DNA of 64,000 nucleotides from Klebsiella variicola (lineage in GTDB: Bacteria; Pseudomonadota; Gammaproteobacteria; Enterobacterales; Enterobacteriaceae): assembly GCF_000828055.2 (NCBI RefSeq), contig NZ_CP010523.2:1302001-1366000 (forward strand), read 5' to 3'. Position numbers and translations under genes: made by a program. The notes under the pieces are model-generated. The model was not told where the DNA came from. It was given only the letters and a program-made list of their open reading frames with translations, and did no database searches. Shown in pieces: positions 37,836 through 47,124 of the stretch (position 1 is the stretch's first letter; each line of letters opens with the position of its first letter).

Positions 37836-38915
37836 ATGCAGATTGGTTTTATCGGCTTCGGCGCGGTGGTGGAAACCGCCTATTTACCGGCGCTGCGTCG
37901 CCTGGGAAACATCATCGACCGCTGCCAGGGCTATGACCTGGACTGCAGCAGAGCGCTGCCGGGGATCCAGCGCTGTAGTTCGCTGTCGGCACTGCTGGCC
38001 GAACCTCTGGATACGCTCTTCATTACCACCTCATCACTTCAGCATCTGCCCGTGCTGGAGAGAGCGTTAGCCAGCGGCATTTCCCGCATCGTGGTGGAAA
38101 AGCCGATCGTGGCCAACCTTGAGCAGGCCGCCCGACTGCGGGCGCTGCTGGCACCGCCTGAGCAGGCCGCGCGGGTGCTGGCTCTTGACCACTGGATGGC
38201 GCGAGGCGTTGCGCTGAACGCTCCTGGCCCACGGTGGCGGGCGGAAGGGGAGGCCAGCCGCCAGCCGCCGCCGCACCTGTCAGCGCAGGATATCGTCTGG
38301 CTCGAAGGCTATTTACAGGAGCCAAGCGGCTTTAACGCTGCCGGAGAGCCGGTCGCGCTCAATTTTGCCACCGGGGAGCTGGATACCCGGCAGCTGCGTC
38401 ACCCTGATGGGGTGATCCTTGATATCGGCACCCATGTCCTGGCGATGCTCCGCGAAACCCTGCACGCCAGCGGAAGCGATACGGCTCTGAGCCTTTCCCT
38501 TCGGGTGGCGAAAGACCGCCTCGGCCATGACATTGCCCCTGGGGATACGGTCACCGCAGAGGGGGAGGCGCATCTGCAGGGAACCCTCGGAACTATCCCG
38601 CTTAATATCTGGCTAAACAAATACGCGGGCCCCGCGGGCGGGCAAAAGGGAATGCGGATAGGGCTGCGGGACGGGCGAATCCTCATCCTCGACCGCTCCC
38701 CTGAGGGCGAAGTGGTGACGCTGCACGACGGCGAGCGGATCCAGCGCTGGACCCGCCCCGGGACGATCTATTCGCACTGCCTCGATGAGCAGATCCTCGG
38801 CGCGGATAATCTGTTTATCCGGGCGCCCGACAGCGTGGCCGGGTTGACGCGACGTCGGCTTGAGGAAGTGGAATGGCTGCTCCGGCTACAGCAGCAATTA
38901 CGCGGCCCTCATTAA
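37836..38915 (+). CDS. Gfo/Idh/MocA-family oxidoreductase, substrate unknown
   Basis: A 359-residue protein with an N-terminal Rossmann fold (IGFIGFGAVVETAYLPAL) and the family signature VVEKPIVANLEQA at about residues 86-98, followed by an alpha/beta domain with VILDIGTHVLAMLRE that supplies substrate contacts. Members usually act on sugars, inositols or their derivatives with NAD(P). The third glycine of the nucleotide-binding GxGxxG is replaced, as seen in some members. It is not present between der and yfgJ in E. coli, so it is accessory. It appears monocistronic, flanked by the der terminator and the small yfgJ gene. Its substrate cannot be told from sequence. Confidence 0.85.
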   Translation: MQIGFIGFGAVVETAYLPALRRLGNIIDRCQGYDLDCSRALPGIQRCSSLSALLAEPLDTLFITTSSLQHLPVLERALASGISRIVVEKPIVANLEQAARLRALLAPPEQAARVLALDHWMARGVALNAPGPRWRAEGEASRQPPPHLSAQDIVWLEGYLQEPSGFNAAGEPVALNFATGELDTRQLRHPDGVILDIGTHVLAMLRETLHASGSDTALSLSLRVAKDRLGHDIAPGDTVTAEGEAHLQGTLGTIPLNIWLNKYAGPAGGQKGMRIGLRDGRILILDRSPEGEVVTLHDGERIQRWTRPGTIYSHCLDEQILGADNLFIRAPDSVAGLTRRRLEEVEWLLRLQQQLRGPH

Positions 38916-38964
38916 ACCCGGAACATGATAAAATAGGTGCAGATAAACGTTGAAAGGAATGGTT

Positions 38965-39183
38965 ATGGAACTTGATTGCCCTCTGTGCCACGCGCCGTTA
39001 GATGTCAAAGGCAGCAGCGCGCATTGCGCCCAGTGCGAAAGGGTATTTGCCCTCGAGGCCCGCTGCCCGGAATGCCACCAGCCGCTGGAGGTGCTCAAGG
39101 CGTGCGGCGCGGTGGATTACTTTTGCCAGCATGGGCATGGCCTGATCTCGAAAAAACGGGTGGAATTTATTCCGCTGGTTTAG
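38965..39183 (+). CDS. yfgJ: Small zinc-ribbon protein YfgJ
   Basis: A 72-residue protein with paired CxxC motifs (CPLC, CAQC, CPEC) and a conserved tail [20 protein letters not shown], nearly identical to E. coli YfgJ over the second half. Zinc binding is likely; function is unknown. An AAGGA lies six bases before the ATG at 38965; earlier in-frame ATG/TTG codons are not conserved. Its last 17 bases overlap the 3' end of the convergent xseA. Confidence 0.88.
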   Translation: MELDCPLCHAPLDVKGSSAHCAQCERVFALEARCPECHQPLEVLKACGAVDYFCQHGHGLISKKRVEFIPLV

Positions 39184-40558
39184 CGGGTGAAGGCTTTCTG
39201 GCCCGCGTTTTTTTCACCGGCGCGATCTGCTTCACTTCGCTTTCGATCCAGCCGTCTTTCAGGCGGGTGGTGAGCAGATCGCCGGTTTTGACCTGTTTCG
39301 TCTGTTTCAGCACCGTACCGTCGCTCACCGAGGTGACGCTGTAGCCGCGCGCCAGAGTGGCTAAGGGACTCACCGCCTCCAGATGGGTCACCGCGTTGCC
39401 AAACCGTTCACGCCGCTCGCTGAGGCGGCCACGCATATTTTCCGCCAGCCGGTATTCCAGCTGCTGGATCCGCGATTGCGCCCGGTGGATCCGTGGCTGC
39501 GGGTTGTAGTGATCCAGACGTTGAACGGTGCGCTTTTGCCGCTGTTCGGCGCGCTTAAGCTGCGATTCCACGGCGATACGCATCCGCTGGCGCAGGCGTT
39601 CCAGGGCGGTCTGCTGGCGGGCCAGGCGCAGCTGCGGATGCTGTTGCTGCAGGCGATGGAACAGCTGGGTAAAACGGCGCTGGCGACTGGCGAGGAAATA
39701 GTCCATCGCCATCTCCAGACGCTGCTGTCCGGACTGCAGCTGGCGCAGCAGCTCCTGCTGATTGCGGCTGACGATCTCCGCGGCGGCTGAGGGAGTCGGT
39801 GCTCGCAGGTCGGCAACAAAATCGGCGATCGTGACGTCGGTTTCATGGCCGACGGCGCTAACGATAGGGATCTGGCTGGCGAAAATAGCCCGTGCCACCC
39901 GTTCATCGTTAAAACTCCACAGATCCTCCAGCGAACCGCCGCCGCGTCCGACAATCAGTACGTCACACTCCTGGCGCGCGTTGGCCAGCGCGATGGCGCG
40001 CACAATCTGCCCGGGGGCGTCGTCACCCTGGACCGCGGTTGGGTAGATGATCACCGGCAGCCCGGGATCGCGGCGCCTGAGAACATGGAGAATATCGTGC
40101 AGCGCCGCACCGGTTTTCGAGGTGATGACGCCGACGCAGTGGGCGGGTGAGGGGAGCGCCTGCTTATGTTTTTGCTCGAACAGTCCTTCCGCCGTTAACT
40201 GCGCTTTGAGCTGCTCATACTTCTGCTGTAATAACCCTTCGCCGGCGGGCTGCATGCTTTCGACGATAATCTGGTAGTCGCCGCGCGGCTCATACAGGGT
40301 GATGTTGGCGCGAACCAGCACCTGCTGCCCGTGCTGTGGGCGAAACGTCACCCGGCGGTTGCTGTTGCGGAACATCGCGCAGCGCACCTGGGCGTTATCG
40401 TCTTTTAAGGTGAAGTACCAGTGGCCAGAGGAGGGCTGGCTGAAGTTAGAGATCTCGCCGCTGATCCAAACCTGGCCCATTTCGCGCTCAAGCAGCAGAC
40501 GCACCGTCTGATTGAGGCGGCTTACGGTAAAAATTGCGGGGGATTGAGAGGGTAACAT
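39167..40558 (-). CDS. xseA: Exodeoxyribonuclease VII large subunit
   Basis: The catalytic 463-residue subunit of the ssDNA exonuclease ExoVII. The N-terminal OB fold ([18 protein letters not shown]) is followed by the nuclease core with [17 protein letters not shown] and [19 protein letters not shown] long helical region and a basic C-terminus ([10 protein letters not shown]) complete it. It is divergent from guaB and overlaps yfgJ tail to tail. Confidence 0.96.
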   Translation of the reverse strand: MLPSQSPAIFTVSRLNQTVRLLLEREMGQVWISGEISNFSQPSSGHWYFTLKDDNAQVRCAMFRNSNRRVTFRPQHGQQVLVRANITLYEPRGDYQIIVESMQPAGEGLLQQKYEQLKAQLTAEGLFEQKHKQALPSPAHCVGVITSKTGAALHDILHVLRRRDPGLPVIIYPTAVQGDDAPGQIVRAIALANARQECDVLIVGRGGGSLEDLWSFNDERVARAIFASQIPIVSAVGHETDVTIADFVADLRAPTPSAAAEIVSRNQQELLRQLQSGQQRLEMAMDYFLASRQRRFTQLFHRLQQQHPQLRLARQQTALERLRQRMRIAVESQLKRAEQRQKRTVQRLDHYNPQPRIHRAQSRIQQLEYRLAENMRGRLSERRERFGNAVTHLEAVSPLATLARGYSVTSVSDGTVLKQTKQVKTGDLLTTRLKDGWIESEVKQIAPVKKTRARKPSPAKPAE

Positions 40559-40650
40559 GTGAGCAAGATCAAACTTTAAATCAGCAGGTTATTCAGTCGA
40601 TAGTAACGCGCTCAGAGGGGATGGCAAGTATTATTTGCAAAAAAGGGTAG

Positions 40651-40676
40651 ATGCAATCGGTTACGCTCTGTATAAT
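40651..40676 (+). promoter_or_regulatory. PurR site and -10 of the guaBA promoter
   Basis: ATGCAATCGGTTACGC (40651-40666) matches the PurR consensus except for the last base. A perfect -10 TATAAT follows at 40671-40676. The operator would cover the -35 region, which fits repression of guaBA by purines, as in E. coli. Confidence 0.75.
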
Positions 40677-40716
40677 GCCACGGCAATATTTATCCACCCT
40701 GGTCGAGATATTGCCC

Positions 40717-42183
40717 ATGCTACGTATCGCTAAAGAAGCCCTGACGTTTGACGACGTCCTCCTCGTTCCCGCTCATTCTACCGTTCTGCCGAATACTGCC
40801 GATCTCAGCACTCAGCTGACGAAAACCATTCGTCTGAATATTCCTATGCTCTCCGCAGCCATGGATACCGTAACGGAAGCGCGTCTGGCTATTGCCCTGG
40901 CACAGGAAGGCGGCATCGGCTTTATTCACAAAAACATGTCCATCGAGCGCCAGGCGGAAGAAGTTCGTCGCGTGAAGAAACATGAGTCCGGCGTGGTCAC
41001 CGACCCGCAGACCGTTCTGCCAACCACCACCCTGCGTGAAGTGAAAGAGCTGACCGAGCGTAACGGCTTCGCCGGCTACCCGGTGGTTACGGAAGAGAAC
41101 GAGCTGGTCGGTATCATCACTGGCCGCGACGTGCGTTTCGTCACCGATTTGAACCAGCCGGTCAGCGTCTATATGACCCCGAAAGAGCGTCTGGTTACCG
41201 TACGTGAAGGCGAAAGCCGCGAGGTGGTCTTCGCTAAGATGCATGAAAAACGCGTTGAGAAGGCGCTGGTCGTGGATGAGAGCTTCCACCTGCGCGGCAT
41301 GATCACTGTTAAAGATTTCCAGAAAGCAGAACGTAAACCGAATGCCTGTAAAGATGAGCAGGGCCGTCTGCGCGTAGGCGCGGCGGTCGGCGCCGGTGCC
41401 GGCAACGAAGAGCGCGTTGACGCGCTGGTAGCCGCGGGCGTTGACGTTCTGCTGATCGACTCCTCGCACGGTCATTCTGAAGGCGTCCTGCAGCGCATTC
41501 GTGAAACCCGCGCGAAATACCCGGACCTGCAGATCATCGGCGGCAACGTGGCCACCGGTGCAGGCGCGCGCGCGCTGGCGGAAGCCGGTTGCAGCGCGGT
41601 GAAAGTGGGTATCGGCCCGGGCTCCATCTGTACGACCCGTATCGTCACCGGTGTGGGCGTGCCGCAGATCACCGCCGTTTCCGACGCGGTGGAAGCACTG
41701 GAAGGGACCGGTATTCCGGTTATCGCTGACGGCGGTATCCGTTTCTCCGGCGATATCGCCAAAGCCATCGCTGCCGGCGCGGCCGCGGTGATGGTCGGCT
41801 CTATGCTGGCGGGTACCGAAGAATCCCCGGGTGAAATCGAACTCTACCAGGGCCGTTCTTACAAATCTTACCGCGGCATGGGCTCTCTTGGCGCGATGTC
41901 TAAAGGCTCCTCTGACCGCTACTTCCAGAGCGATAACGCCGCTGACAAACTGGTGCCGGAAGGTATCGAAGGCCGCGTGGCCTATAAAGGTCGCCTGAAA
42001 GAAATCATTCACCAGCAGATGGGCGGTCTGCGTTCCTGTATGGGTCTGACCGGCTGTGGTACCATTGACCTGCTGCGTACCAAAGCTGAATTCGTACGCA
42101 TCAGCGGTGCGGGCATTCAGGAAAGCCACGTTCACGACGTGACCATCACCAAAGAGTCCCCGAACTACCGTCTGGGCTCCTGA
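40717..42183 (+). CDS. guaB: IMP dehydrogenase
   Basis: A 488-residue enzyme that oxidises IMP to XMP with NAD, the committed step to GMP. The barrel holds the catalytic cysteine in [13 protein letters not shown] and the mobile flap SKGSSDRYF. Two CBS domains are inserted at about residues 95-200. The start [16 protein letters not shown] is chosen by homology; an in-frame ATG 22 codons earlier falls inside the promoter. It forms an operon with guaA. Confidence 0.98.
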   Translation: MLRIAKEALTFDDVLLVPAHSTVLPNTADLSTQLTKTIRLNIPMLSAAMDTVTEARLAIALAQEGGIGFIHKNMSIERQAEEVRRVKKHESGVVTDPQTVLPTTTLREVKELTERNGFAGYPVVTEENELVGIITGRDVRFVTDLNQPVSVYMTPKERLVTVREGESREVVFAKMHEKRVEKALVVDESFHLRGMITVKDFQKAERKPNACKDEQGRLRVGAAVGAGAGNEERVDALVAAGVDVLLIDSSHGHSEGVLQRIRETRAKYPDLQIIGGNVATGAGARALAEAGCSAVKVGIGPGSICTTRIVTGVGVPQITAVSDAVEALEGTGIPVIADGGIRFSGDIAKAIAAGAAAVMVGSMLAGTEESPGEIELYQGRSYKSYRGMGSLGAMSKGSSDRYFQSDNAADKLVPEGIEGRVAYKGRLKEIIHQQMGGLRSCMGLTGCGTIDLLRTKAEFVRISGAGIQESHVHDVTITKESPNYRLGS

Positions 42184-42250
42184 TTTCTTCGCCCGACCTA
42201 GCGTCGGGCGATTTATTTACTCTGTTTCACTTGCCTCGGAATTAGCGTCA

Positions 42251-43828
42251 ATGACGGAAAACATTCATAAACATCGCATTCTCATCCTCGACTTCGGCTC
42301 TCAGTATACTCAGCTGGTGGCGCGTCGCGTGCGTGAGCTGGGCGTCTACTGTGAGCTGTGGGCGTGGGATGTCACAGAAGCACAGATCCGCGAATTCAAT
42401 CCAAGCGGCATCATTCTTTCCGGCGGCCCGGAAAGTACTACCGAAGAGAACAGCCCGCGCGCGCCGCAGTATGTGTTTGAAGCCGGCGTGCCGGTATTTG
42501 GCGTCTGCTACGGCATGCAGACCATGGCGATGCAGCTGGGCGGCCATGTGGAAGGTTCTAACGAGCGTGAGTTTGGCTACGCGCAGGTTGAAGTGGTTAA
42601 CGACAGCGCGCTGGTGCGCGGTATCGAAGACTCCCTGACCGCGGACGGCAAACCGTTGCTGGACGTGTGGATGAGCCACGGCGACAAAGTCACCTCCATC
42701 CCGTCTGACTTCGTCACCGTCGCCAGCACCGACAACTGCCCGTTCGCCATTATGGCCAACGAAGAAAAACGCTTCTACGGCGTGCAGTTCCACCCGGAAG
42801 TGACCCACACCCGTCAGGGGATGCGTATGCTGGAGCGCTTCGTGCGCGACATCTGCCAGTGTGAAGCCCTGTGGACCCCGGCGAAAATCATCGACGACGC
42901 CGTCGAGCGTATCCGCCAGCAGGTTGGCGATGACAAAGTGATCCTTGGCCTCTCCGGCGGCGTGGACTCTTCGGTGACCGCGATGTTGCTGCACCGCGCC
43001 ATCGGCAAAAACCTGACCTGCGTATTCGTGGATAACGGTCTCCTGCGTCTGAATGAAGCGCAGCAGGTGATGGACATGTTTGGCGACCACTTTGGCCTGA
43101 ACATTGTTCACGTTGAAGGCGAGCAGCGCTTCCTCGACGCGCTGAAAGGCGAGAACGATCCGGAAGCGAAACGTAAAATCATCGGCCGCGTCTTCGTGGA
43201 AGTGTTCGACGAAGAAGCGCTGAAGCTGGACGACGTCAAATGGCTGGCGCAGGGTACCATCTACCCTGACGTTATCGAGTCTGCCGCTTCCGCTACCGGT
43301 AAAGCACACGTCATTAAATCTCACCACAACGTGGGCGGCCTGCCGAAAGAGATGAAGATGGGGCTGGTTGAGCCGCTGCGTGAGCTGTTCAAAGACGAAG
43401 TGCGTAAGATCGGTCTGGAACTGGGCCTGCCGTACGATATGCTCTACCGTCACCCGTTCCCGGGCCCGGGCCTCGGCGTGCGCGTGCTGGGCGAAGTGAA
43501 GAAAGAGTACTGCGACCTGCTGCGTCGTGCGGACGCTATCTTCATCGAAGAGCTGCACAAAGCTGACCTGTACAACAAAGTGAGTCAGGCGTTTACCGTG
43601 TTCCTGCCGGTTCGTTCCGTCGGCGTGATGGGCGATGGCCGTAAATACGACTGGGTCGTTTCCCTGCGCGCAGTGGAAACCATCGACTTTATGACCGCGC
43701 ACTGGGCGCACCTGCCGTATGATTTCCTCGGCCGCGTCTCTAACCGTATCATCAATGAAGTGAACGGTATCTCCCGCGTGGTGTATGACATCAGCGGTAA
43801 GCCGCCAGCAACGATTGAGTGGGAATGA
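42251..43828 (+). CDS. guaA: GMP synthase (glutamine-hydrolysing)
   Basis: A 525-residue two-domain enzyme that converts XMP to GMP. The class I amidotransferase domain has the nucleophile in [12 protein letters not shown] and the His/Glu pair in VQFHPEVTH. The ATP-pyrophosphatase domain has the loop [11 protein letters not shown], and the dimerisation domain ends PPATIEWE. It lies 67 bases after guaB. The last 12 bases, GAGTGGGAATGA, coincide with a well-known integration site for genomic islands, and foreign genes indeed follow. Confidence 0.98.
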   Translation: MTENIHKHRILILDFGSQYTQLVARRVRELGVYCELWAWDVTEAQIREFNPSGIILSGGPESTTEENSPRAPQYVFEAGVPVFGVCYGMQTMAMQLGGHVEGSNEREFGYAQVEVVNDSALVRGIEDSLTADGKPLLDVWMSHGDKVTSIPSDFVTVASTDNCPFAIMANEEKRFYGVQFHPEVTHTRQGMRMLERFVRDICQCEALWTPAKIIDDAVERIRQQVGDDKVILGLSGGVDSSVTAMLLHRAIGKNLTCVFVDNGLLRLNEAQQVMDMFGDHFGLNIVHVEGEQRFLDALKGENDPEAKRKIIGRVFVEVFDEEALKLDDVKWLAQGTIYPDVIESAASATGKAHVIKSHHNVGGLPKEMKMGLVEPLRELFKDEVRKIGLELGLPYDMLYRHPFPGPGLGVRVLGEVKKEYCDLLRRADAIFIEELHKADLYNKVSQAFTVFLPVRSVGVMGDGRKYDWVVSLRAVETIDFMTAHWAHLPYDFLGRVSNRIINEVNGISRVVYDISGKPPATIEWE

Positions 43829-43874
43829 TTTCGCGTCTGGCAACAGCCTGCACGTAAAAGCAGTAAAGTACTCT

Positions 43875-43900
43875 AAGCCCGCGTAACTGCGGGCTTTTTT
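43875..43900 (+). terminator. Terminator after guaA
   Basis: AAGCCCGC-GTAACT-GCGGGCTT followed by six T residues in total. It marks the last clearly native sequence before the foreign segment. Confidence 0.92.
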
Positions 43901-44079
43901 GTTTTTATGTCTGGCACTTTCTGGCAGCTGTTAGCAACGGGAAGCACGGTTTTTTCAATGGAATTTTTGATGGTACTCTCTGGTTTTGAATTTTGATCTC
44001 TTCCCTGAAAACAGTGCCAGGGTCACCTTGCTGGTGTGGATTTCACGGTGCTCACGAGAGTGCTACCAGTTGGCCGCCA

Positions 44080-44317
44080 AGCCCAGGGAGCGCGGCCTGT
44101 AGTATCTGGAAAACCTGACGCTGCTGATCGAAAGTACTTCAGGGAACACCAGCGCATCATGCCCGAAGCCAAGGGCAACCTGATCTACACCTCGTTGACG
44201 GTTGGCCAGGTCGCCGACAGCCTGGGGGGCGCCGAGCAGGCTTACTTCTCACGGTTCTTCAAGCGCACCACGGACCTGACCCTAAAGGCGTTTCGCCTTC
44301 AGCGCCGGGAAATCTAG
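44080..44317 (+). pseudogene. AraC-family regulator remnant (C-terminal HTH)
   Basis: The readable frame gives a segment typical of the second helix-turn-helix of AraC/XylS proteins: SLTVGQVADSLGGAEQAYFS, then RFFKRTTDLTLKAFRLQRRE. Upstream, GKPDAADRKYFREHQR resembles an earlier part of the same family in a shifted frame, and the first HTH between them seems deleted. There is no start codon with a ribosome site and no N-terminal effector domain. It is probably the broken regulator of an ancestral aromatic cluster. The preceding 180 bases (43901-44079) show nothing I can identify. Confidence 0.7.
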
Positions 44318-45222
44318 CCTTCGCTCAACTTCACCAGGCTGAACAGCATCTCCAGCACCGGCGTGGCGACGCCCAGGCGCTTGCCACGTTCGACCACCGC
44401 GCCATTGATGAAATCGATCTCGGTTTTGCGACCTGCCTCGACATCCTGCAGCATCGACGGTTTGTGCTGCTGGTGATGGCGAAAGGCATAGTCGACAGCA
44501 GCGATAACCCGCCGCTGATCAGCATCAACGCCAGCAGCCTGGGCAACCGCCACGGTTTCGCTGACGATGCGGGAGGTCACCTGCCGTCCCTCTTCAGCGT
44601 GGCCGATCGCGCCCACGGTCCGGCGGGTCACCGCGCAAACCGAATTGAGCGCTGCGTTGAACGCCACCTTCTCCCAGATCGACACCTGCACCTGCGGATC
44701 GGCCTCGCACGGCAAACCGGCCTGGCTAAAATTCGCCGCGATTTCGTGCACGGTCGGGCTGTCCTTACCATTGCCTGCCCAGATATTGATGTGCCCTTCG
44801 CCGTGGCTGTGCACCACGCCAGGCGCGACAAGGTCTGCCGGCAAGTTGGTCATGCCGACGATGATGCGCTCGGCCGGAACCACGCGGGCGATGAGCTCGG
44901 CATTGCCCAGCCCGTTCTGCACCGAAAGCGCCCAAGTCTGCGGCCCCACCAGGTGGCGCACTGACTCGATGGCGGCGGCGGTATGAAACCCCTTGGTAAA
45001 GATCACCAGCAGGTCGAAGTGGCCTGTCACTTGGTGTGCACGAGAGATTGGCACCCAGACGCTTTCCTGTACGTCAGGCGTCTCCAGGCGCAAGCCCTGG
45101 CGAGAGATGACCTCGATGGTCGTCTCCGACGCCTCGACGAAAGACACGTCCTGTCCAGCCAAGGCCAGGCGCGCACCAAACAGTCCGCCCATCGCCCCTG
45201 CGCCCACTATTGCAATTTTCAT
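44314..45222 (-). CDS. Ketopantoate reductase-like protein (PanE/ApbA family)
   Basis: A 302-residue NADPH-dependent 2-keto-acid reductase homologue. The Rossmann motif VGAGAMGGLFGARLALAG is at the N-terminus. The catalytic-lysine region SIWEKVAFNAALNSVCAVTR lies near residue 170, and the C-terminal DVEAGRKTEIDFINGAVVE is also diagnostic. GGAGC lies before the ATG at 45222. The genuine panE of a Klebsiella lies elsewhere, so this copy is accessory. In an aryl-glyoxylate cluster it may reduce a 2-keto acid other than ketopantoate, which is inference. Its 3' end touches the AraC remnant, and its 5' side borders a broken porin. Confidence 0.85.
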   Translation of the reverse strand: MKIAIVGAGAMGGLFGARLALAGQDVSFVEASETTIEVISRQGLRLETPDVQESVWVPISRAHQVTGHFDLLVIFTKGFHTAAAIESVRHLVGPQTWALSVQNGLGNAELIARVVPAERIIVGMTNLPADLVAPGVVHSHGEGHINIWAGNGKDSPTVHEIAANFSQAGLPCEADPQVQVSIWEKVAFNAALNSVCAVTRRTVGAIGHAEEGRQVTSRIVSETVAVAQAAGVDADQRRVIAAVDYAFRHHQQHKPSMLQDVEAGRKTEIDFINGAVVERGKRLGVATPVLEMLFSLVKLSEG

Positions 45223-45269
45223 CGCTGCTCCTTCGAGTAAATGAATGGCCACTTCAGGAAGCCATTCTC

Positions 45270-45550
45270 TGTCTCACAAATAAATGCGTACCCGGCAAAA
45301 CATAAATGCCGTCTATGTCCTGAGGCATTGCACCACCGCTGACCCACGCCATGCCCGCCGATTGTCAGGGTGGTCATGGCGCCGTAACTCTTGTTGTCGA
45401 TATCGCCATACAACGCTTTGCCGTCTTCACGGTTCTGGGAGTGGCGCAACTCGGTCTGCAGCGAGTAGCCGGTCGACAAGACGGACGGTTGGACAAGTCC
45501 AGGTAATGCTGCTGATAAATGTCCTCGATCTGGCCGTAGAAATCAGAAGA
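45270..45550 (-). pseudogene. OprD-family porin remnant, frameshifted
   Basis: Two pieces in different frames read SDFYGQIEDIYQQHYLDLSN and then STGYSLQTELRHSQNREDGK, followed by ALYGDIDNKSYGAMTTLTIG. These match the OprD substrate-specific porin family of pseudomonads, which take up aromatic and amino acids. The start, signal peptide and most barrel strands are missing. It lies on the same strand between the aldehyde dehydrogenase and the PanE-like gene, where a porin would fit a catabolic operon. Enterobacteria normally lack OprD, so this is evidence of transfer followed by decay. Confidence 0.72.
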
Positions 45551-45611
45551 ATCACGGCGTCAGTGGATTCGCAGGACCAGGCGCAAGCCGGAAGGGACCT
45601 GCGCCAGTGTG

Positions 45612-47090
45612 CTAGAACGGGTATTTGCGTGGTGTCATCTGCACGCTGATCCAGTGATCGGTGGTGAATTCCTCGATTGCCCACTCACCGTTGAAACGCC
45701 CCAGCCCCGAGTTCTTCTCACCGCCAAAGGGAGCGTGCGCCTCGTCGTTGACCGGAATGTCGTTCACATGGGTCATGCCAGCCTTGATTCGACGCGCGAA
45801 ACGCGCGCCGCGCTCCAGGTCGGCAGTGAATACGGCGCTAGATAGCCCGAACTCACTGTCGTTCGCTAGCGCCAGCGCGTGGGCCTCATCTCGCGCGCGC
45901 TGAATGCCGACCAGCGGGCCGAAAATTTCCTCGCGGGTGATCTCCATTTCTGCCGTCACATCGGCGAACACGTGAGGCGGCAGCAGTTGCCCACGCACGT
46001 CACCTTCGACGACCGGACGGGCACCCTCCTCCCTGGCCCGCGCCACCTTGCTCAGCAACGTGTCCAGTTGCTTGCGGTTGATGATCGGCCCGACCACGGT
46101 ATCCGGCTCGCTGGGGTCGCCCACCTTCAACGCCTTGACCCTTTCGGCATAGCGCTCGACGAAGCGGTCATACAGTGCGTCCTCGACGATGATGCGGTTG
46201 ATCGCCATGCAGATCTGCCCCTGGTGCAGGAACTTGCCCATCACCGCCGCTGCTACCGCCTGCTCCAGGTCGGCATCGGCCAGCACCACGAACGGGCTGT
46301 TGCCGCCCAGCTCCAGTGCCACGTGCTTGAGGTGCTTGCCACCGCTGGCGATACGGCCAATGTTGGCGCCCACAGGGGTCGAGCCCGTGAAGGAGATGAA
46401 TTTGGGTACCGGATGCTCGACGAACGCATCACCAATCTCGGCACCAGAGCCGACCAGCACGCTAATCACGCCTGCCGGAACGCCAGCTTCCTCGAAGATG
46501 CGCGCGGCCAGCAGGCCGCCCGTCACGGGGGTATCGCTCGCGGGCTTGATCACCACGGCATTGCCCAGGGCCAATGCTGGTGCCACCGAACGCTGGGTGA
46601 GGTGGAGCGGGAAGTTCCATGGGCTGATCACCCCCACCACACCCAGCGGCTCTCGGTAAACGCGATTTTCCTTGCCCGGGACGTTGGACGGCAGAATGCG
46701 CCCGTACACCCGCGCCGGAAAAGAGGCTGACTCAAGGGTGATGCTGCGCGCAGCGCCCCACTCGATTTGCGCCTTGATGCGGGTACTGCCCGACTCGCGG
46801 ATGATCCAGCCGATGATCTCCTCGCGACGCTCATCGAAGATCTGCACCGCACGGTGCAGGATGGCAGAGCGCTGCCCCGGTCCTATCATCGCCCACTCGA
46901 CCTGGGCGCGCTGCGCGGTCTGATAGGCTTCGTCCAGGTCATCGCGGGTAGCCTGCTTGATCTGCAGCAGGGTTTCTCCGTTGTACGGATCGCTGACCTG
47001 CAGTGATTGCGGCGCACTGCCTTCACGCCATGCGCCGGCAATCGGCAGCAGGTGAAGATCGCGATACGGCGTGTGATTGACTTGACTCAC
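45612..47090 (-). CDS. Aromatic aldehyde dehydrogenase (benzaldehyde/vanillin type)
   Basis: A 492-residue NAD(P)-dependent aldehyde dehydrogenase. Family motifs are all present: [14 protein letters not shown] for cofactor binding, [13 protein letters not shown], the general-base Glu in [12 protein letters not shown], and the nucleophile Cys in GQICMAINR. The C-terminal MTPRKYPF is typical of the benzaldehyde and vanillin dehydrogenase group. It starts with GTG behind AAAGGAG. With benzoylformate decarboxylase upstream in the same direction, its natural role is most likely to oxidise the aryl aldehyde product to the aryl carboxylate. Confidence 0.88.
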   Translation of the reverse strand: MSQVNHTPYRDLHLLPIAGAWREGSAPQSLQVSDPYNGETLLQIKQATRDDLDEAYQTAQRAQVEWAMIGPGQRSAILHRAVQIFDERREEIIGWIIRESGSTRIKAQIEWGAARSITLESASFPARVYGRILPSNVPGKENRVYREPLGVVGVISPWNFPLHLTQRSVAPALALGNAVVIKPASDTPVTGGLLAARIFEEAGVPAGVISVLVGSGAEIGDAFVEHPVPKFISFTGSTPVGANIGRIASGGKHLKHVALELGGNSPFVVLADADLEQAVAAAVMGKFLHQGQICMAINRIIVEDALYDRFVERYAERVKALKVGDPSEPDTVVGPIINRKQLDTLLSKVARAREEGARPVVEGDVRGQLLPPHVFADVTAEMEITREEIFGPLVGIQRARDEAHALALANDSEFGLSSAVFTADLERGARFARRIKAGMTHVNDIPVNDEAHAPFGGEKNSGLGRFNGEWAIEEFTTDHWISVQMTPRKYPF

Positions 47091-47124
47091 GGAATATCTC
47101 CTTTATCAGTATTGGGCACGTTGT

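Noticed and set aside
40720-42135. Open frame of 471 codons antisense to guaB
   Set aside because: Mirror of guaB codon bias. No ribosome site and no recognisable motif.
42248-43843. Open frame of 531 codons antisense to guaA
   Set aside because: Composition is rich in His, Val and Arg as expected from the complement of a highly biased gene. There are no domain motifs, and guaA itself is unambiguous.
45879-46730. Open frame of 283 codons antisense to the aldehyde dehydrogenase
   Set aside because: GC-rich antisense frame without motifs. The dehydrogenase has all catalytic residues.
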